Part shown: positions 1-6,393 of the stretch, piece by piece
Layout of the letters: each line of letters begins with the position of its first letter
How positions within the stretch are numbered: the stretch's first letter is position 1
Source: Bradyrhizobium sp. 141
Lineage (GTDB): Bacteria > Pseudomonadota > Alphaproteobacteria > Rhizobiales > Xanthobacteraceae
Assembly: GCF_023074055.1 (NCBI RefSeq)
Contig: NZ_JADPKR010000094.1
Location: 1 to 64,000, forward strand
DNA: 64,000 bases
Direction of reading: 5' to 3'
The notes under the pieces: generated by a model
What the model saw: only the letters and a program-made list of their open reading frames with translations
Database searches by the model: none
Told to the model about the DNA's origin: nothing
Program-made: the position numbers and the translations under genes

Positions 1-98
1 GGCCAGCTCCGACGAGACGAGCGCTACCAGCAAAGCCCGCCGTGCTAAGGGGTCAAAATTGGACGCCGATGAGGGGTCAAATTTGCAAGCCGATTGAC
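1..98. mobile_element. End of an IS21-type insertion sequence (partial)
   Basis: Two direct repeats of about 22 bp (49-70 and 73-94) share the pattern GGGGTCAAA-TT-G-A-GCCGAT with a 24-bp period, and the element appears to end in TGACA near 98. Multiple terminal repeats containing GGGGTCAA and a CA-3' end are typical of IS21-family (istAB) elements. An open frame running in from base 1 stops at the TAA at 46-48 and could be the C-terminus of an IstB-like protein, but too little is present to prove it. The element continues beyond the left edge of the window. Confidence 0.5.
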
Positions 99-184
99 AG
101 CTGTTCGGCGGCTTTCCGAAATTCTGCAGCTTCCTCGATGAGCCCCTGACTGAACGAGGCGGACTGCTTGATGCGGCGACGCAT
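77..184 (-). pseudogene. Small MRRRIKQ-type hypothetical gene truncated by the IS21 end
   Basis: From an ATG at 184 the minus strand encodes MRRRIKQSASF followed by GLIEEAAEFRKAAEQL. This is the N-terminal third of a small, basic, helical protein family common in Bradyrhizobium. At about position 98 the frame runs into the insertion-sequence end and stops at 77. A second, frameshifted copy of the same family lies at 5099-5313. The family has no known function. The IS insertion explains the truncation. Confidence 0.5.
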
Positions 185-423
185 GCCAAAATATCCTCGA
201 GATCGGCCATTGGCGGAACTCTTGACGCCCCAACGCAGACGTTCAATTTAGGTCCCGAGTGAGGAACAGAGTGCCGGCGGGTCTTTGAATGACGTGATGT
301 CAAACCTGGTCGTTCTGCAGTGGTCTGCGGGGAATTTGCTGCCCTCCGAAAAACCTCCAGGCTGGAGCCGATGTGGTCTCTACTCCGGCCGATGCAATCG
401 GCTTGATGTAGAGCAGTCGGAAG

Positions 424-669
424 TCAGTTTAATCGGATGTCATAGCGACGTTTGAGCCGGTCGCTTGTCGTCTTTGCGGCGTATTGAACGCGCGCAAGAT
501 CGCAGCCTTCCTGTGCGACGACATGCAGCTTCCAGTCTGTGGTGCCGAGTCGGTAATCTGGCTCGAACTCAACTTCGATGGAGACAACCCTTTCTGTGCC
601 TGGAAAACTCCGGATCTCTTGCAGCGCAATTCGCTCAAGCTCGTCCTTCGAAACCGGTGATCTCGACAC
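424..669 (-). CDS. Small hypothetical protein (81 aa)
   Basis: The start is GTG at 669, preceded by a good ribosome-binding site (AGGAG six bases upstream). The product is soluble and mixed alpha/beta, with an acidic N-terminal helix (SKDELERIALQEIRSF) followed by a predicted beta-rich middle (VVSIEVEFEPDY, WKLHVVAQEG). No signal peptide or membrane segment is seen, and no family of known function is recognised. It is an isolated gene in the decayed accessory region; no neighbours within 180 bases share its strand. Confidence 0.6.
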   Translation of the reverse strand: MSRSPVSKDELERIALQEIRSFPGTERVVSIEVEFEPDYRLGTTDWKLHVVAQEGCDLARVQYAAKTTSDRLKRRYDIRLN

Positions 670-852
670 CGTTCGCTCCTAAGGGGTGGAGGCGGCAGTT
701 TAAGCCGCTCGACTACTCAATGCAGTCATGATCTCGACGTTCCCCCGAGGGGCGCATCGCGATCCTCCAAGCTCGCGCCGATCTTATGGGCTGATCAGGG
801 CATTTCGTATCGGGAACGGCGAGAGAAAATCGGACGCTGGGTGGGGACGAGC

Positions 853-1467
853 TCAAGCCTCGCGGACGAAAATTGGACTGGCAACCAAGAAGTTGGGCGA
901 TGCGAGGATCACTTTGGCAACGAATGCCACAGGTCGGGGACGATTTCTAACGCGTTTTAGAGCATCGACGACAGACGCTTCCATCTGTTTCTCGAAATTC
1001 TCATACCTCTCTCTCTTTGCTGGGAAAGTCGGATTAATTTCGTCGCTCGTTTCTGCCATGAACTTGATTTCGTAGTAGTCGATCGTGTGGTTCGCGTCCT
1101 GTTTCGCCGCACCAATCAAACTCGACGACGAACCTATTAATGCAACGCTTTTCGAGCCGACGATGCCGCCAAAAAACGCGATCTCTGCCGCGTAATCCGC
1201 GACGCGGCCGAATGAGAGGTTGGCAGTATCATCGACATACGCTTTCGGGGCGGCAATCGTACCGCACTCCCCTCCCGCGAGAATTTGGTTTCTGATTTCT
1301 TCCGCCTTTGCGTAGATCGACTTCTTCCCGGCGTCGCTATCCACCGATGCTTCAAAAAATGGCATCTTCAGTTTTATGGCAGCTTTGATTTTGCTGAAGC
1401 GCGTCACTCCAATCTGGCTGTGAAGCATGCCCACCTTGGTTTCGGAAATGTACAGGTAGTATTTCAT
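853..1467 (-). CDS. DUF7019-like hypothetical protein
   Basis: The product is 204 aa starting MKYYLYISETKVGMLHSQI. This N-terminus resembles the DUF7019 (SAVMC3_10250-like) family, whose members begin with a KYYLYIS-K-ML-QI strand-helix. The start at 1467 is preferred over an upstream in-frame ATG (1512) because GAGG lies just before it and the family motif begins there. A hydrophobic stretch (VALIGSSSSLIGAA) sits mid-protein, but no clear transmembrane helix is seen. The function of the family is not established. The family assignment is from memory of the motif only. Confidence 0.6.
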   Translation of the reverse strand: MKYYLYISETKVGMLHSQIGVTRFSKIKAAIKLKMPFFEASVDSDAGKKSIYAKAEEIRNQILAGGECGTIAAPKAYVDDTANLSFGRVADYAAEIAFFGGIVGSKSVALIGSSSSLIGAAKQDANHTIDYYEIKFMAETSDEINPTFPAKRERYENFEKQMEASVVDALKRVRNRPRPVAFVAKVILASPNFLVASPIFVREA

Positions 1468-1661
1468 CGGCAGCCTCATTTGTTTGTCAAAATGCGCCGA
1501 GCGGATGCTCATCGAGTTCGGGTCGCGCTAGAAACGGGCGATTCGGCGGACAGCGCGGCAGGTCCGTTACGGGCCATGAGCCGAACTTCCGCACCGGCCG
1601 TTTAGCTCCCGTTAGTGTTTGGTGATGCAGAGCTGACACGTGTCCAACCGTGTAGGGCGCT

Positions 1662-1844
1662 ATGAAACGCGCAAAACAGACTTTGGCTTTAGTTGGCTCG
1701 GTGCTGTCGATGTCTGTCATCGCAAGCGCAACTTACTTTCTGTTTTGGCATAAGAGCCTGACGGCAATTCTTTCCTTTGTGTCTATCGTCCCCGTCTTTC
1801 TAATTATCGCCCTCGGCCTTCTGAAATTAGCTCGCGATAGGTGA
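1662..1844 (+). CDS. Small two-helix membrane protein (60 aa)
   Basis: The sequence is short and hydrophobic, with two predicted transmembrane helices: residues about 7-28 (LALVGSVLSMSVIASATYFL) and 34-55 (ILSFVSIVPVFLIIALGLL). Both ends are basic (MKRAK and KLARDR), so the termini are probably cytoplasmic. The ribosome-binding site is weak (AGGGCGCT). No family is recognised. Confidence 0.5.
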   Translation: MKRAKQTLALVGSVLSMSVIASATYFLFWHKSLTAILSFVSIVPVFLIIALGLLKLARDR

Positions 1845-2012
1845 GCGCACCGCCGTATATCCGCTCTGGGTCACAAGCGTTCTTCGAACGCATGCCTCCT
1901 GGAAGCGGACGTTGCAACCGTCGGAGCGAAGCCCGTTGCGGGCCAGAAGACGACTTGGAATGATATCCTCGGAGATCGGTGAAGAGCGTGGCTGGCTAAC
2001 CGTTCACTCCCT

Positions 2013-2183
2013 TCAGGTTTGCAGGACCTCAAAAACCACGGCGACCCGTCTTCTTATTTCGTCCTCGATTTCTTTGAGCAGCTGGAGGAGGTTGGGGCCG
2101 TCCATTTCCTCACGCGCCGCCCGCTTATAGCGCTCCAGGATCGTCAGCTCGGTCGTCGAAAGAGGCCCAGCCCCGATTTCCAT
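2013..2183 (-). CDS. Small hypothetical coiled-coil protein (56 aa)
   Basis: The product starts MEIGAGPLSTTELTILERYK and continues as an amphipathic charged helix (LLQLLKEIEDEIRRR). I chose ATG 2183 over an in-frame TTG at 2201. It lies 30 bases downstream of the zinc-ribbon-like gene at 2215-2385 on the same strand, so the two may be co-transcribed. No function is known. Confidence 0.45.
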   Translation of the reverse strand: MEIGAGPLSTTELTILERYKRAAREEMDGPNLLQLLKEIEDEIRRRVAVVFEVLQT

Positions 2184-2214
2184 GCGCGTTTCCCATTCCA
2201 AAGGTTCGTGGCCT

Positions 2215-2385
2215 CTACTCTAGCTCATCGTCCCAAACGTGTTTGCGGCGCGACTGGCATTGGAAGTATCGGACGTTTCGATCATTGTGGGGATCAAACA
2301 CCTTGAGGACAACGACCAACACGCCCGAACACCGAGGACAAGAAGGTCTGGGCGACGCGGTCCGCGATGTGGCGAGCTCGGTCAT
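2215..2385 (-). CDS. Small zinc-ribbon-like protein (56 aa)
   Basis: Residues after MTELATS contain CPRC, then a beta-rich segment (GVLVVVLKVFDPHNDRNVRYFQC) and a charged tail. CPRC plus FQC is the layout of a small zinc ribbon, but a clear fourth cysteine is missing after FQC (CQSRRK), so metal binding is doubtful. It overlaps the 3' third of the 2294-2614 gene in another frame, and no ribosome-binding site precedes its ATG. One of the two overlapping frames may therefore be extended by mutation. Confidence 0.45.
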   Translation of the reverse strand: MTELATSRTASPRPSCPRCSGVLVVVLKVFDPHNDRNVRYFQCQSRRKHVWDDELE

Positions 2386-2614
2386 CAGGCATGCATACGT
2401 TGAATCGAGACCGGGCCGCATTGTCCTGGGTTAGTAAATCAGGCCTGATCTTTGTCCGGCCGCGCGGCTTCCCGAGGAATGTTGACGGCAGTGGCTGCCT
2501 CAACAGCTCCATACTGCGTGCGATTAGCTCGCGGGTTCGGGCGATCAGCTCGATGTCACGCGAGGCGAGACGCCGCCGCAAATCATTATGGTCATTGTTG
2601 ATCGACTTGGACAT
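2294..2614 (-). CDS. Hypothetical protein with N-terminal helical repeat (106 aa)
   Basis: It starts at ATG 2614 with a good ribosome-binding site (GAGGAG seven bases upstream). The first 45 residues (LRRRLASRDIELIARTRELI and LLRQPLPSTFLGK) match a small Bradyrhizobium orphan family that pairs an acidic helix with a PSTFLG motif. The C-terminal 30 residues run over the zinc-ribbon gene in another frame and look less protein-like, so the natural stop may have been lost. No function is known. Confidence 0.5.
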   Translation of the reverse strand: MSKSINNDHNDLRRRLASRDIELIARTRELIARSMELLRQPLPSTFLGKPRGRTKIRPDLLTQDNAARSRFNVCMPDDRARHIADRVAQTFLSSVFGRVGRCPQGV

Positions 2615-2819
2615 CAGCCGCTCCTCTGCCTAGCAGGCAGGAGCGCGGCGCGTCTCTCAGCCACCGACGCCTACGGGCAAAGCCTCGGCCGGTGATACGC
2701 AGACCGTGCGCTTATCTTTCGCGGATAGCCAGCTAATTAAATCGGGCTATGCAAGATCCAGCTATGTGAAGGCTGGAACATGTCGGGCTGCGTGACGCTC
2801 TCTACGTGCGAAAGCGCGG

Positions 2820-3044
2820 TTAATCGGCCCCGGTCGCTAACTGGCGGCCTTGCTCTTTGTCTTCTTGGTAGCCTCTGACCTCTGTGCGCACCATGTAGCT
2901 AGCGAGCAAAGCGCGGCGGCATTCGGTGCGGATCAATTCGCCATTCAGATCGAGGGCGTCTCGCTCGTCCCGCAGTTTGCGGGCTTCTTGGATGGCAAGT
3001 TCGGCACGACAGAGCAGCGCATCTGGCATTGGCAAAAAATGCAC
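2820..3044 (-). CDS. Small hypothetical coiled-coil protein (74 aa)
   Basis: The product is almost entirely charged helix (LLCRAELAIQEARKLRDERD, then IRTECRRALLASYMVRTEVR). ATG 3044 and ATG 3029 (MPDALLCRAEL) are both possible; neither has a convincing ribosome-binding site, and 3029 better fits the usual start of this rhizobial orphan family. The gene has no known role. It lies between two other minus-strand small genes. Confidence 0.45.
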   Translation of the reverse strand: MHFLPMPDALLCRAELAIQEARKLRDERDALDLNGELIRTECRRALLASYMVRTEVRGYQEDKEQGRQLATGAD

Positions 3045-3073
3045 GTGCTAAACAAAGGTTGCATTTGCATAGG

Positions 3074-3268
3074 TTAGGGATGATCCGACAACGAGCCCTC
3101 GTCTTTCACCGCCCGGGTCAGCAATTGCTGAGAACGCCAGAGCATTTCGCTTGCGATGGCGAGGCGTTCGGCCGTCTCTGATCGTGCCAAGAGACACTTG
3201 GACTGAAGCTGCTCCAGCTCGCCCGCGATCATTCGATGAAGAATATCCGGGAGGGGAAACGCGGTCAT
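3074..3268 (-). CDS. Small stress-promoter-linked hypothetical protein (64 aa)
   Basis: The product begins MTAFPLPDILHRMIAGELEQ and carries the motif LARSETAERLAIASEM, which recurs as a decayed fragment at 5709-5780. ATG 3268 is chosen over 3277 because AAGGA lies about eight bases upstream. Directly upstream on the same strand is a match to the EcfG general-stress promoter (GGAAC-N16-CGTT, 3293-3317), so the gene is probably induced by stress. The leader holds an inverted repeat (3269-3288). No function is known. Confidence 0.55.
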   Translation of the reverse strand: MTAFPLPDILHRMIAGELEQLQSKCLLARSETAERLAIASEMLWRSQQLLTRAVKDEGSLSDHP

Positions 3269-3286
3269 AGGAACCATCCTTGGTTC

Positions 3287-3646
3287 CTACAAAACGCTGT
3301 TCCCCGCGGCCGGTTCCCCCACCCAAAGTAAGGCCGCAGGCGCTGCGTTGAAACAGAACCTGCGGCCGGTGCCTCGACGTTCCGCACGATCGGCGGGGCA
3401 CGCCACGTTGCTAGCATAATGGACGGCTAGCATGTACTGGCGGGCCCCATTGATCAGGGATCTGGCCTCAAAGTCGCTTGGCGAGCGCGACAACCGGTGT
3501 GGCTTTGGTGCCGCCTCGGAGCCGGCTAGGAATCCGGTCACGAGCTGCATAGCCAGCCGCAGAATCGAGAGCGCGTCTTCGGGCGCCTCCGGCAGGGCGG
3601 ACACGATTTGGACAGCGTGGCGGCAATGCCAGAGCTCCTCTTTCAT
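3287..3646 (-). CDS. Small hypothetical protein (119 aa)
   Basis: The start at 3646 gives MKEELWHCRHAVQIVSALPE, followed by helices (DALSILRLAMQLVTGFLAGS) and a short proline-rich linker. The last 40 residues are encoded by a repeat unit found again at 5615-5672, so the C-terminus may be a recent acquisition. The 3' end overlaps the EcfG promoter and leader of the downstream 3074-3268 gene. No function is recognised. Confidence 0.45.
   Translation of the reverse strand: MKEELWHCRHAVQIVSALPEAPEDALSILRLAMQLVTGFLAGSEAAPKPHRLSRSPSDFEARSLINGARQYMLAVHYASNVACPADRAERRGTGRRFCFNAAPAALLWVGEPAAGNSVL
3293..3317 (-). promoter_or_regulatory. EcfG-type general stress promoter
   Basis: On the minus strand GGAAC (3317-3313) is followed after exactly 16 bases by CGTT (3296-3293). 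This is the consensus -35/-10 pair recognised by the alphaproteobacterial general-stress sigma factor EcfG. The -10 element ends 25 bases upstream of the ATG at 3268, a normal leader length. A second such promoter precedes the membrane-protein gene at 61006-61314. Confidence 0.55.
3324..3379. repeat. Dispersed palindromic repeat, copy 1
   Basis: About 56 bp matching 5615-5672 at most positions (AAAGTAAGCCGCAGGCGC, TTGA-ACAGA, GCGGCCGGTGCC-CGACG). Copy 1 can fold through GGCCGCAGG and CCTGCGGCC around a 20-base loop. Both copies are in the same orientation, and both lie next to sequence of the LARS-TAERLAIA small-gene family, so gene and repeat may have been duplicated together. Confidence 0.5.
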
Positions 3647-3703
3647 GCCATTGCCCCGTGCTGCCAACTCTGCGAGCCGACTTGGTCGAGCAAGCTGTCA
3701 AGG

Positions 3704-4033
3704 TCACCTATGCCTGTCGTCCGGCTCCCGGCCATCGTACTCCTGCTCGGTGTCGTCCGTGCAGCCAACCGCCCAGCGCTCCTGGTTGCTGCTGTTGGTC
3801 GAACCGAGCGACGGCTCCTGGTCGCCCGCAGCGCCTTCGTCCTCGCACTGCTCCTCCAACTCGGTGATGACGTAGATATCGGAGGCGTCGAGGAAGGCGA
3901 TCAACCGCTCGATTTCGGCCTGAGGGCGGTTTGGCGGCGCCGCTCTTGGCGAGCGAGGCGGATCGTTGGCACAAAGTCGGATCCCGGCAAGGATCGCCCC
4001 GCCATCGTCCTGGTGCCAAACGCAGCCCGGCAA
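3704..4033 (-). CDS. Small acidic hypothetical protein (DASDIYVITELE family)
   Basis: The core IERLIAFLDASDIYVITELE followed by an acidic tail (EQCEDEGAAGDQEPSLGS) belongs to an orphan family often found several times in Bradyrhizobium and Mesorhizobium islands, usually with DEPSLG repeats in the tail. The track start is TTG at 4033 and has no clear ribosome-binding site, so the true N-terminus is uncertain. It is soluble, and no function is known. Confidence 0.5.
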   Translation of the reverse strand: MPGCVWHQDDGGAILAGIRLCANDPPRSPRAAPPNRPQAEIERLIAFLDASDIYVITELEEQCEDEGAAGDQEPSLGSTNSSNQERWAVGCTDDTEQEYDGREPDDRHR

Positions 4034-4084
4034 GGCTGTTTGACGGGAGTTCTCACGCTCCGCCTGTCATCTCACCTGATTAAC

Positions 4085-4355
4085 AAATCCATCCCCTTCA
4101 GGGGCGAGTGCGCTGGAACGTTTGGTGCCGCGGCGCGTCCTGAAGAGGCATCGATCCTGTTGCCTGTGGATCGACCGATGGACACAGTAGTTGCCTATGC
4201 GATCTCGGCCTTTATCGTCGGCTTTGGCATCGGGATCTTCATTGCCGGTCTAAACTCTGGCGCGCCAGCTTTCTGGGCCTGCGTCGCCCTGATACCCGTT
4301 GCGATCGGGCTCCTGAGCGCTTTCGGTCCCAAATAAGAAATCCATCCCCTTCAGG
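4085..4355. repeat. 18-bp direct repeats flanking a small membrane-protein gene
   Basis: The sequence AAATCCATCCCCTTCAGG occurs at 4085-4102 and again at 4338-4355, exactly bracketing the 52-aa gene at 4178-4336. The second copy begins two bases after the gene's stop codon. This could be the footprint of a gene-plus-leader duplication or recombination, or two copies of a short dispersed repeat. Confidence 0.5.
4178..4336 (+). CDS. Small two-helix membrane protein (52 aa)
   Basis: From ATG 4178 the product is MDTVVAYAISAFIVGFGIGI and on, with two predicted transmembrane helices (residues 4-24 and 30-48) joined by a short GLNSGAP turn. It is the natural C-terminal part of a longer open frame whose upstream portion is not protein-like. 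A near-consensus EcfG promoter (GGAAC-N16-CGTC) lies at 4115-4139. No function is known. Confidence 0.5.
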   Translation: MDTVVAYAISAFIVGFGIGIFIAGLNSGAPAFWACVALIPVAIGLLSAFGPK

Positions 4356-4466
4356 CGCGCTTCGGTGCGCCCGGGACTGTTGGGACCGTTGACCCCACGT
4401 GCCTAATCCGAATTGCCTACTGCCCTAATGCGCGCCCCCCCGGCTGATCGACACCGGCAGAGAAAC

Positions 4467-4498
4467 GGCCCCAGCAAAATCACGATGGTGCTGGGGCC
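4467..4498. terminator. Strong hairpin (GGCCCCAGC/GCTGGGGCC)
   Basis: A nine-base-pair GC-rich stem (4467-4475 with 4490-4498) with a 14-base loop. The same stem sequence forms the terminator at 6054-6090. No T-run follows on the plus strand, and only a short one (TTT) on the minus strand, so termination is uncertain. Confidence 0.35.
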
Positions 4499-4621
4499 GC
4501 TGAAGTGCCTGGCGGTAATGGAAACGCCAAGGTGGTTTGAGCCTAGGAAAAACCGGCAATCAGTTCTGTCCGCTTTTGCACACACCGGGTATAGTTCCCG
4601 TTTGGGAACGGACCGACCGCA

Positions 4622-4804
4622 ATGAAAGACATGCAGGCTCAGTTGGAAAAGCTCCGCAGGGATGCGGCGGAGTGCGCCCTCATCCGCGATTTGGCCAGCG
4701 ATGCTAAGAAGCGAGAACTCTTCAGCCGGCTGGCGGATCACCTAAGCGTGCTCGCCGCCGAAGTCGAGCGTGCGATTGCGGAGGGTGTGAAGAGCAAAGG
4801 ATGA
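4622..4804 (+). CDS. Small hypothetical helical protein (60 aa)
   Basis: MKDMQAQLEKLRRDAAECAL continues as an almost uninterrupted amphipathic helix (LASDAKKRELFSRLADHLSV, VERAIAEG), a pattern seen in many Bradyrhizobium genomes. It is soluble, with no known function. Its stop codon overlaps the start of the next small frame (ATGA at 4801-4804), suggesting translational coupling. An inverted repeat (GTTCCC/GGGAAC, 4594-4609) lies in its leader. Confidence 0.55.
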   Translation: MKDMQAQLEKLRRDAAECALIRDLASDAKKRELFSRLADHLSVLAAEVERAIAEGVKSKG

Positions 4805-4929
4805 CTGGGGGGCGGCCTTTCGAAGATCCGATAGACCTAGGCGGGTCTCCCAAGCTGGTGACGCTGCTAGACGTCGGCGAGTGCAGGAAAGGTCCGCCAG
4901 AAAGCGGCCGCCAATTGGCGCGGCCTTAG
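4801..4929 (+). CDS. Possible 42-aa protein coupled to the upstream gene
   Basis: It starts in an ATGA overlap with the 4622-4804 gene and reads MTGGRPFEDPIDLGGSPKLV then TLLDVGECRKGPPES. The pattern P-DL-G-P-LVTL-D resembles the N-terminus of a longer rhizobial orphan family, so it could be a shortened version. Its stop meets the 3' end of a broken minus-strand gene. Evidence is the overlap and composition only. Confidence 0.35.
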   Translation: MTGGRPFEDPIDLGGSPKLVTLLDVGECRKGPPESGRQLARP

Positions 4930-5059
4930 TTCATCTTCCGGCGGAGCTTCCGGATGATCTCTCGCAAGTCGTTGGCGTACTCCTCAACGATCCGCCGTGC
5001 CTCCTCCACGAGAGTGGCTCGGCCTCTTTCTCCTCGCTCTGTTCCTCGGGTTTGGTCAT
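4926..5059 (-). pseudogene. Broken small gene (LVEEARRIVEEY family), frameshifted
   Basis: Reading leftward, an ATG at 5059 starts MTKPEEQSEEKEAEP. The recognisable conserved C-terminus, LVEEARRIVEEYANDLREII then RKLRRKMN, is in a different frame and stops at 4926. The whole interval is 134 bases, two more than a multiple of three. A single indel between the acidic N-terminal part and the helical part would restore the gene. The family is a small charged helical protein of unknown role. Confidence 0.5.
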
Positions 5060-5098
5060 GGCCCGATGGTGCAACTAGCTTTAAAGAAGCCCGTTGAC

Positions 5099-5313
5099 TT
5101 AAATCAAGGCCTTACTCCGTTTACCGCAACCCCGGTGAGTAAGCCAATCGCTGAGATGGGCGCCGGTCTCAGCTAAGCGTGCCCTTCTAAGAAGCCCCTC
5201 GCGCTCACTACCCGCAGGCAATTGGTCAGCCAGTGCTTTCAGTGGGCGGCCTGTTCGGCCAATCGTTCTTCAAGGGTTCGAGTTTGCTTCACCCTTCGGC
5301 GGCGCTGTGTCAT
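5099..5313 (-). pseudogene. Broken MRRRIKQ-family gene, one-base deletion
   Basis: ATG 5313 begins MTQRRRRVKQTRTLEERLAE, then a stop appears. One base out of frame, the rest of the protein continues (LKALADQLPAGSEREGLLRR, ARLAETGAHLSDWL) to a stop at 5099. The interval length (215) is one short of a multiple of three, as expected for a single-base deletion. This is a second damaged copy of the family truncated at 77-184. Confidence 0.55.
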
Positions 5314-5415
5314 GGCGCGTTCCTCAGCCGTTTACGAGGACTCCGCAACGGTATTAGGCAGGTTCAGTTCCTAACATGAAACGAGGCCACGCCTCGGGAG
5401 CCAGGCCTGCGTCGC

Positions 5416-5580
5416 TCAGTGCTCAGAAGGCCTCTCCCTTTGGGCTTTGCGCGCCATCTCCATCCACTCTCCTGCGAGCTTCAACCAAGCCTCCTTGTCG
5501 ACCTCCCACGTGGCCTTCCGAGCCTCGTCTAGGCAGTCCTGCGCTTGCTGAACGTATCTTGCAAAATCAACTTCGCTCAT
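5416..5580 (-). CDS. Small hypothetical helical protein (54 aa)
   Basis: Starting at ATG 5580, MSEVDFARYVQQAQDCLDEA leads into a second helix (VDKEAWLKLAGEWMEMARKA). The layout AQ-CL-EARKA followed by DKEAWLKLA-EW is a recurrent Bradyrhizobium small-protein family related in look to helical hairpins. I placed the start here, not at an upstream in-frame codon (5694), because family similarity begins here. No function is known. Confidence 0.55.
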   Translation of the reverse strand: MSEVDFARYVQQAQDCLDEARKATWEVDKEAWLKLAGEWMEMARKAQRERPSEH

Positions 5581-5614
5581 CGCGATCAATGCGGCCGCGA
5601 AAGGAAGGTGCCTG

Positions 5615-5672
5615 CAAAAGTAAGCCGCAGGCGCGCTGGCTTGAGACAGATCCCGCGGCCGGTGCCGCGACG
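5615..5672. repeat. Dispersed palindromic repeat, copy 2
   Basis: Second copy of the unit at 3324-3379, in the same orientation. Here the stem is less perfect (GCCGCAGG against CCCGCGGCC). Confidence 0.45.
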
Positions 5673-5708
5673 AACCGCGCCAGCATCGCGACATGCAGGA
5701 CGCGCAAT

Positions 5709-5780
5709 GCCAAGTGCCCCTTGGCTCGATCCCAAACCGCTGAACGCCTCGCGATCGCAGGCGAAATGTTCTTTCGTTGG
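5709..5780 (+). pseudogene. Fragment of the LARS-TAERLAIA small-gene family
   Basis: Twenty-four codons on the plus strand encode AKCPLARSQTAERLAIAGEM then FFRW, which aligns with SKCLLARSETAERLAIASEM in the gene at 3074-3268. No start codon, ribosome-binding site or remainder of the gene is present on either side, so this is a gene remnant. Confidence 0.5.
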
Positions 5781-5984
5781 CGAGTGAGAGTTAGCCCCCT
5801 CGATTGCCGCCTACACGCCGCACCAGGGGTATCTTACGAGGAACGACTCTCCGGCCGGGGAGATTAGGATTTCGGTCTGTGGCGCGATCTAGACGCGTCA
5901 TCCACCCGGGACGGTCCGTCGTCAGACGCGCGTTTGGCGATGGGCCGGCTCTCGCAAGCCCACCGCAGCCTCTTCCCTAGGAAC

Positions 5985-6090
5985 TGGTAGCAAGTAACTG
6001 GATTGGTGCTGTGCTCCGGCTCAAAGCCCCCCTTGGGGCCGGAGCGTTCCAACGGCCCCAGCCGCCGCCAAACGCTGGGGCCTTTTTTTT
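5985..6090 (+). ncRNA. Candidate small RNA ending in a strong terminator
   Basis: A plus-strand intrinsic terminator (6054-6090) has no plus-strand gene upstream of it; the flanking genes run the other way. Just before it lies another strong hairpin (GCTCCGGC near 6013-6020 with GCCGGAGC near 6038-6045). Two adjacent stable hairpins with a terminal U-run are the usual 3' half of a bacterial small RNA. The 5' end is a guess; I recognised no known RNA family. Confidence 0.35.
6054..6090 (+). terminator. Intrinsic terminator
   Basis: The stem GGCCCCAGC (6054-6062) pairs with GCTGGGGCC (6074-6082) and is followed by eight Ts (6083-6090). It is a textbook rho-independent terminator reading rightward. 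Confidence 0.75.
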
Positions 6091-6129
6091 GCGCCGAATT
6101 GCGGCCGAGGAGGACCCGAAGTTGCTAGG

Positions 6130-6390
6130 TCACAGGCTCTTGCCTGGACTTAGAAGGCGCACATAGGTGCCGCTCTCGTGCAGCTCGAGCAAGCCTTGCT
6201 GGACAGCGTGCTTGATCCCCGCGCCGAACTCCGCGCCGCTGCCCTTCAGCGTGTAGAGGAAAGGTGCGTTGATTTTCTCAATATGAATGCGGCCGTCCTG
6301 GGCCGGCTCGATGCTGGCGGTGAGCTGAACCAACTGACGCGCTGCGGTTTCAGGATCTGAATAGGGTCGTTGGGCCGTGAACCTTGTCAT
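6130..6390 (-). CDS. Hypothetical protein (86 aa), rhizobial orphan family
   Basis: MTRFTAQRPYSDPETAARQL begins a small mixed protein with a strand-rich centre (GRIHIEKINAPFLYTLKG) and a C-terminal helix plus strand (IKHAVQQGLLELHESGTYV). This pattern is a familiar Bradyrhizobium orphan family of unknown function. It starts three bases downstream of the stop of the frameshifted 6394-6818 gene, so the two probably formed an operon. Confidence 0.6.
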   Translation of the reverse strand: MTRFTAQRPYSDPETAARQLVQLTASIEPAQDGRIHIEKINAPFLYTLKGSGAEFGAGIKHAVQQGLLELHESGTYVRLLSPGKSL

Positions 6391-6393
6391 GCT

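Noticed and set aside
45..233. 62-codon minus-strand frame at the left edge
   Set aside because: It runs through the IS21 terminal repeats and is arginine-rich; the real remnant on this strand is the other frame from ATG 184.
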